Origin: Methanoculleus sp.
GTDB lineage: Archaea; Halobacteriota; Methanomicrobia; Methanomicrobiales; Methanoculleaceae
Direction of reading: 5' to 3'
DNA: 64,000 nt
Assembly: GCA_018433835.1 (NCBI GenBank)
Contig: JAHDQM010000022.1
Location: forward strand, 38,023-102,022
Positions 62,383 to 64,000 of the stretch are shown here, piece by piece; the stretch's first letter is position 1, and each line of letters starts with the position of its first letter. The translations under genes were made by a program, and so were the position numbers. Below the pieces are notes generated by a model, which saw only the letters and a list, made by a program, of their open reading frames with translations, did not search any database and was not told where the DNA came from.

Positions 62383-62973
62383 ATGGGCTTCGTAACCCGG
62401 AATACCTACTACTTCGACGCCCCGGGCGCACAGAACACTCCCGATGCCGCCCGGTTCGCCGTCGAACGGGCGCGGGAACTCGGCGTCCGGAAGATTGTGG
62501 TCGCGAGCACCAGCGGCCGGACGGCGCTTGCCTTCCGGGACGCCATGTTGGGAGCGGACCTTGAACTGATCGTCGTTACCCACGTGGTCGGTTTCTCGAG
62601 ACCCGGCGAGTGGGAGTTTGCAGAGGAGGCGGCCGAGACCCTCCGTGCGGAGGGTGCGAAGATCGTCACCGGCACGCACGCGCTCTCCGGGCTCGAGCGC
62701 GCGATATCCCGGTCGCCGAAACTCGGCGGGAGTTCCCGCACCGAGGCAATCGCCGAGGCGTTGCGGCGCACCGTCGCGGTCGGCCTGAAGGTCGCGGTGG
62801 AGTGCGTCCTCATCGCGGCGGACCAGGGTGCGGTCGGCGTCGACGAGGAGGTTGTCGCGGTGGGGGGCACCGCAACCGGTGCCGATACCGTCTGCGTCAT
62901 CCGCCCGGCACATACTGCGTCGTTCTTCGACCTGCAGGTGCGCGAGATCGTCGCCATGCCGAGGAACCGGTGA
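62383..62973 (+). CDS. Pyruvate-kinase C-terminal-domain protein (stand-alone)
   Basis: This 196-residue protein resembles the alpha/beta C-domain of pyruvate kinase without the catalytic barrel: YYFDAPGAQNTPDAARFAVERAREL, IVVASTSGRTALAFRDAM, IVVTHVVGFSRPGEWEF and a late AVGGTATGADTVCVIRPAHTA. Stand-alone versions are common in methanogens and may bind a small regulatory ligand. It is not a pyruvate kinase. It precedes a membrane protein with overlapping stop and start codons. Confidence 0.8.
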   Translation: MGFVTRNTYYFDAPGAQNTPDAARFAVERARELGVRKIVVASTSGRTALAFRDAMLGADLELIVVTHVVGFSRPGEWEFAEEAAETLRAEGAKIVTGTHALSGLERAISRSPKLGGSSRTEAIAEALRRTVAVGLKVAVECVLIAADQGAVGVDEEVVAVGGTATGADTVCVIRPAHTASFFDLQVREIVAMPRNR

Positions 62974-63803
62974 GCATGACGCTCGAATCGGTCACCAGTG
63001 CCGCCGCACTCCTCCGGCAGCACCCCGTCCTCTGGTCGGTCGGCCTCGTCATGGGCGCTCTCGCGGTCCTCGATCTCATCATCCCCGTATATGGAGGGGC
63101 CTTCTACGCAGAGTCACTGGTACTCCTGCAGGCCCTCGTGATACCTTTTTTGGCCGGCGGCGTCTACGGCACCATCAGGGCGGAGACGTTCTCTGCCGGG
63201 GAGTTCGCGCAGTCGGGCAAGACCTACTACTTCCGGATACTCCTGCCCGCGCTGGTCATCTTCTTCGGGGTTATCCTGACGGTCTTTCTGCTCGCAATCC
63301 CGTTCGCGCTCCTGGGCGCCGGCGCCGCCGCAAGCATGGCCCCGCTCCTCTTTGGGGTCCTCATCTCGATCGCCTTCTTCACGTTCTTCTACGATACCGC
63401 GGCAGTCTTTGAAGAGACGAACGTCTTTGAGTCGATCCGGCGGAGCATCGAGTTCGTCATGAACAACCTCGGCAGCGTCCTCGTCTTCTACCTGGTAAAC
63501 ATCGTCGTTCTCGCGGTGCTCGGCTTTGCCGGTCTCTTTGCCTGGACCGCCCTGTTCGTAGACAGACTCGAACCGCTCACCCGCATGAGCCCCGACGAGC
63601 TCCTGGCGATGATGCCGCAGGATATCCTCGCCCTCATCGGGACCGAGGGGATATGGGTCACCGCAGCCGTCTATGCAGTCGTGATCGTGCTCTTCTCGGC
63701 GTTCCTTTACGCCTACAAGGCGAGTTTCTTCCGCAGCCGCGCCGGCGCGCCGCGCGTGGAGCAGGGGGAGTACGACGAGAAGGGGCGTTGGTATAAGTAT
63801 TGA
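62970..63803 (+). CDS. Integral membrane protein of unknown function
   Basis: This 277-residue protein has six hydrophobic segments (at about 18-40, 45-60, 85-115, 120-140, 170-200 and 230-255), with a short cytoplasmic C-tail rich in Arg and Glu. The pattern resembles archaeal DUF7847-like permease-shaped proteins of about 250-280 residues; the family is uncertain. The GTG at 62970 has GAGG 5 nt upstream and overlaps the previous stop by 4 nt; an ATG at 62976 is the alternative. Confidence 0.65.
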   Translation: MSMTLESVTSAAALLRQHPVLWSVGLVMGALAVLDLIIPVYGGAFYAESLVLLQALVIPFLAGGVYGTIRAETFSAGEFAQSGKTYYFRILLPALVIFFGVILTVFLLAIPFALLGAGAAASMAPLLFGVLISIAFFTFFYDTAAVFEETNVFESIRRSIEFVMNNLGSVLVFYLVNIVVLAVLGFAGLFAWTALFVDRLEPLTRMSPDELLAMMPQDILALIGTEGIWVTAAVYAVVIVLFSAFLYAYKASFFRSRAGAPRVEQGEYDEKGRWYKY

Positions 63804-63911
63804 CGTGGCTGGATGGGTATTATATCCCTTTTTCTCTAGTTCTGGGTTTTTGACATCCGACATCTATCCGACATCATCTGGATTCTTCCTGCCGCAGTGA
63901 TACTGCACCCA

Positions 63912-64000
63912 TGCACGGCTTTCCGGTGGATATCGCCGAGAGGGGGGTGGGGACAGGGGGGGGGGGGATACCTCCCCCCCCCCCCCCCCCCCCCCCCCCC
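63912..64000 (-). repeat. Palindromic intergenic element, copy C (cut by window end)
   Basis: Positions 63912-63936 match 23 of 25 bases of the end of copy B (TGCACGG-TTTCC-GTGGATATCGC). As in copies A and B, G-rich sequence follows: GAGAGGGGGGTGGGG, then a run of 12 G and a C run. The rest lies outside the window. Confidence 0.7.
63974..64000. other. 27-base C homopolymer at the window end
   Basis: The window ends in 27 consecutive C residues after 12 G, ATA and CCT. This is probably a sequencing or assembly artefact at a contig end, caused by the G/C-run hairpin of the repeat element. Confidence 0.75.

Overview
The window looks like about 64 kb of a high-GC methanogenic archaeon, most likely a Methanoculleus-like member of the Methanomicrobiales. 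The evidence is a Mmp10-type radical SAM enzyme (methylates methyl-coenzyme M reductase), an F420-dependent formate dehydrogenase with a formate transporter, SepCysS (tRNA-dependent cysteine synthesis), archaeal HerA-NurA-Rad50-Mre11, topoisomerase VI, tRNAs without encoded CCA, and TATA-box promoters. The last 27 bases are pure C, which suggests the end of a contig.

Layout. 0.2-4.0 kb is an accessory stretch: a GNAT acetyltransferase with a 48-residue antitoxin-like partner, an alpha/beta hydrolase, a MNT-HEPN toxin-antitoxin pair with a double palindromic operator, and a TPR lipoprotein. 4.2-12.1 kb holds a Dps-like ferritin, a ZIP transporter, tRNA-Leu, a flavodoxin broken by a 10-nt duplication, a Dph6-like PP-loop ATPase coupled to a glutaminase-like protein lacking its cysteine, a sensor kinase, mmp10, a DUF504 protein and tRNA-Thr. 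12.3-22.5 kb holds an orphan DNA methyltransferase, a GntP-like permease, fdhA-fdhB, a ClC channel with CBS domains, a roughly 900-bp non-coding stretch and fdhC with a membrane-anchored OB-fold protein.

22.6-34.6 kb carries the end-resection operon (mre11-rad50-nurA-herA), divergent SepCysS with a small coupled protein, larE-thiI, and a DUF2150/DUF5814-like pair. 34.7-49.1 kb is a surface-glycan locus: a flippase, UDP-GlcNAc 3-dehydrogenase-like, UDP-ManNAc dehydrogenase-like and UDP-GlcNAc 2-epimerase genes, glycosyltransferases, then an AT-richer insert. The insert encodes a CDP-glycerol glycerophosphotransferase-like protein, a nucleotidyltransferase, a GpsA-family dehydrogenase, an FrhB-like iron-sulfur protein and a polysaccharide pyruvyl transferase. 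Together these suggest a glycerol-phosphate or pyruvylated surface polymer, unusual for a methanogen.

49.2-63.8 kb returns to core genes: HAD phosphatase, cyclase-family hydrolase, top6A-top6B-hisS, larB-nadM, a coiled-coil protein, a membrane protein with a MATE exporter, a YchF-type NTPase, a pyruvate-kinase-C-domain protein and a membrane protein. A palindromic intergenic element occurs three times, twice between convergent genes and once downstream of the last gene.
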